Positions 63,904 to 64,000 of a stretch of 64,000 bases of DNA are shown here, piece by piece (the stretch's first letter is position 1; each line of letters starts with the position of its first letter). The DNA is taken from assembly GCF_004011695.2 (NCBI RefSeq), contig NC_082407.1:2480001-2544000 (forward strand), read 5' to 3'. Position numbers and translations under genes: made by a program. Under the pieces are notes generated by a model that had not been told where the DNA came from, did not search any database, and saw nothing but the letters and a program-made list of their open reading frames with translations. Source of the DNA: Ascochyta rabiei (Eukaryota; Ascomycota; Dothideomycetes; Pleosporales; Didymellaceae).

Positions 63904-64000
63904 TGTTATAGACTAGCCTTAGGGTAGGATATAATAAGGGTTAATATAGTATTATATCTCTTAAGAAGGTAACATATTACGTGTTCTTCTAATATGTCTG
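63904..64000 (-). repeat. 5' LTR of the gypsy element (partial, window edge)
   Basis: It starts TGTTATAGACTAGCCTTAGG, matches the left LTR, and is truncated by the end of the window. The primer-binding region would lie just left of 63904 (TTTATATCTC on minus). Confidence 0.85.

Larger units (their letters stand above)
45867..64000 (-). mobile_element. Ty3/gypsy LTR retrotransposon, RIP-damaged, split by an 11-kb insertion
   Basis: LTRs lie at 45867-46021 and 63904-64000 (cut by the window edge). Next to the left LTR, 46022-46048 (plus TACCTCCTTTCCCTATC) is a polypurine tract on minus, as expected for the 3' LTR of a minus-strand element. Reading minus: gag-like region with a CCHC-type knuckle near 62780; reverse transcriptase with YLDNVLIYS near 61395 (family YLDDVLIYS); RNase H split between about 60841-61050 and 49680-49874; integrase around 48880-49300 (VITDYLSKYVQL, AIITDCSLD). 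Stops abound. Deleting 49875-60840 plus one target copy rejoins the RNase H frame (NYTIYN-KELTAV). Without the insert it is about 7.2 kb. Sequence at 46300-47700 is low-complexity and unassigned. Confidence 0.9.

Overview
The window looks like a chromosome segment of a filamentous ascomycete (Pezizomycotina, probably Dothideomycetes). The reasons are one- to four-exon genes with short introns (about 48-110 nt) carrying CTAAC/CTGAC branch sites, a single-copy ascomycete gene set, and transposon relics that are TpA-rich and full of TAG/TAA stops made by C-to-T changes, the signature of repeat-induced point mutation (RIP). I saw no bacterial operons, CRISPR arrays, rRNA or tRNA.

Region 1 (about 1-27 kb) is gene-dense and GC-rich. 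In order it holds: a large fungal membrane protein (-), a PCD1-like Nudix hydrolase (-), translation factor eIF4A (-), an F-box/JmjC protein (+), sorting nexin SNX4/Atg24 (-), mitochondrial GTP:AMP phosphotransferase Adk2 (-), a LETM1/Mdm38-type mitochondrial protein (+), a 251-aa protein of unknown function (-), the ribosome biogenesis factor NOP14 (+), a small one-pass membrane protein (-), the mitotic-exit GAP BUB2 (-), three copies of a fungal LPxE(I/V/L)xNxIW family (+), two of them damaged, and a DHDPS/HOGA-type aldolase (-). Most exon structures were rebuilt by hand from donor, branch and acceptor sites and give reading frames that join correctly. Two introns carry expanded minisatellites.

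Region 2 (about 27-38 kb) is a transition: 3.4 kb without recognisable genes, a 3'-end gene relic at 30.5 kb, then RIP-damaged pogo/Fot1-type transposons, a 5'-truncated LINE, a pure 58-unit TTG microsatellite, and an intact secreted deuterolysin (M35) protease gene isolated between the relics.

Region 3 (about 38-64 kb) is a nested transposon block. A Tad1-like LINE (-) is interrupted by a pogo-type element with ~60-bp inverted repeats. It abuts a Ty3/gypsy LTR element (-) with 155-bp LTRs that runs off the right edge. The gypsy element is cut inside its RNase H region by a 10,966-bp insertion (49875-60840) with an 8-bp target duplication and G-rich terminal inverted repeats. That insertion carries a decayed Mutator-like (MULE) transposase plus two better preserved genes: a 1382-codon Helitron Rep/helicase with all key motifs and no stops, and a spliced DUF3716-like cysteine-motif gene. 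The order of events read from the sequence is gypsy insertion, RIP, insertion of the MULE-type element, and presence of an apparently undamaged Helitron module inside it. The most unusual object is this composite 11-kb element with telomere-like ends and a 320-bp foldback next to its right end.
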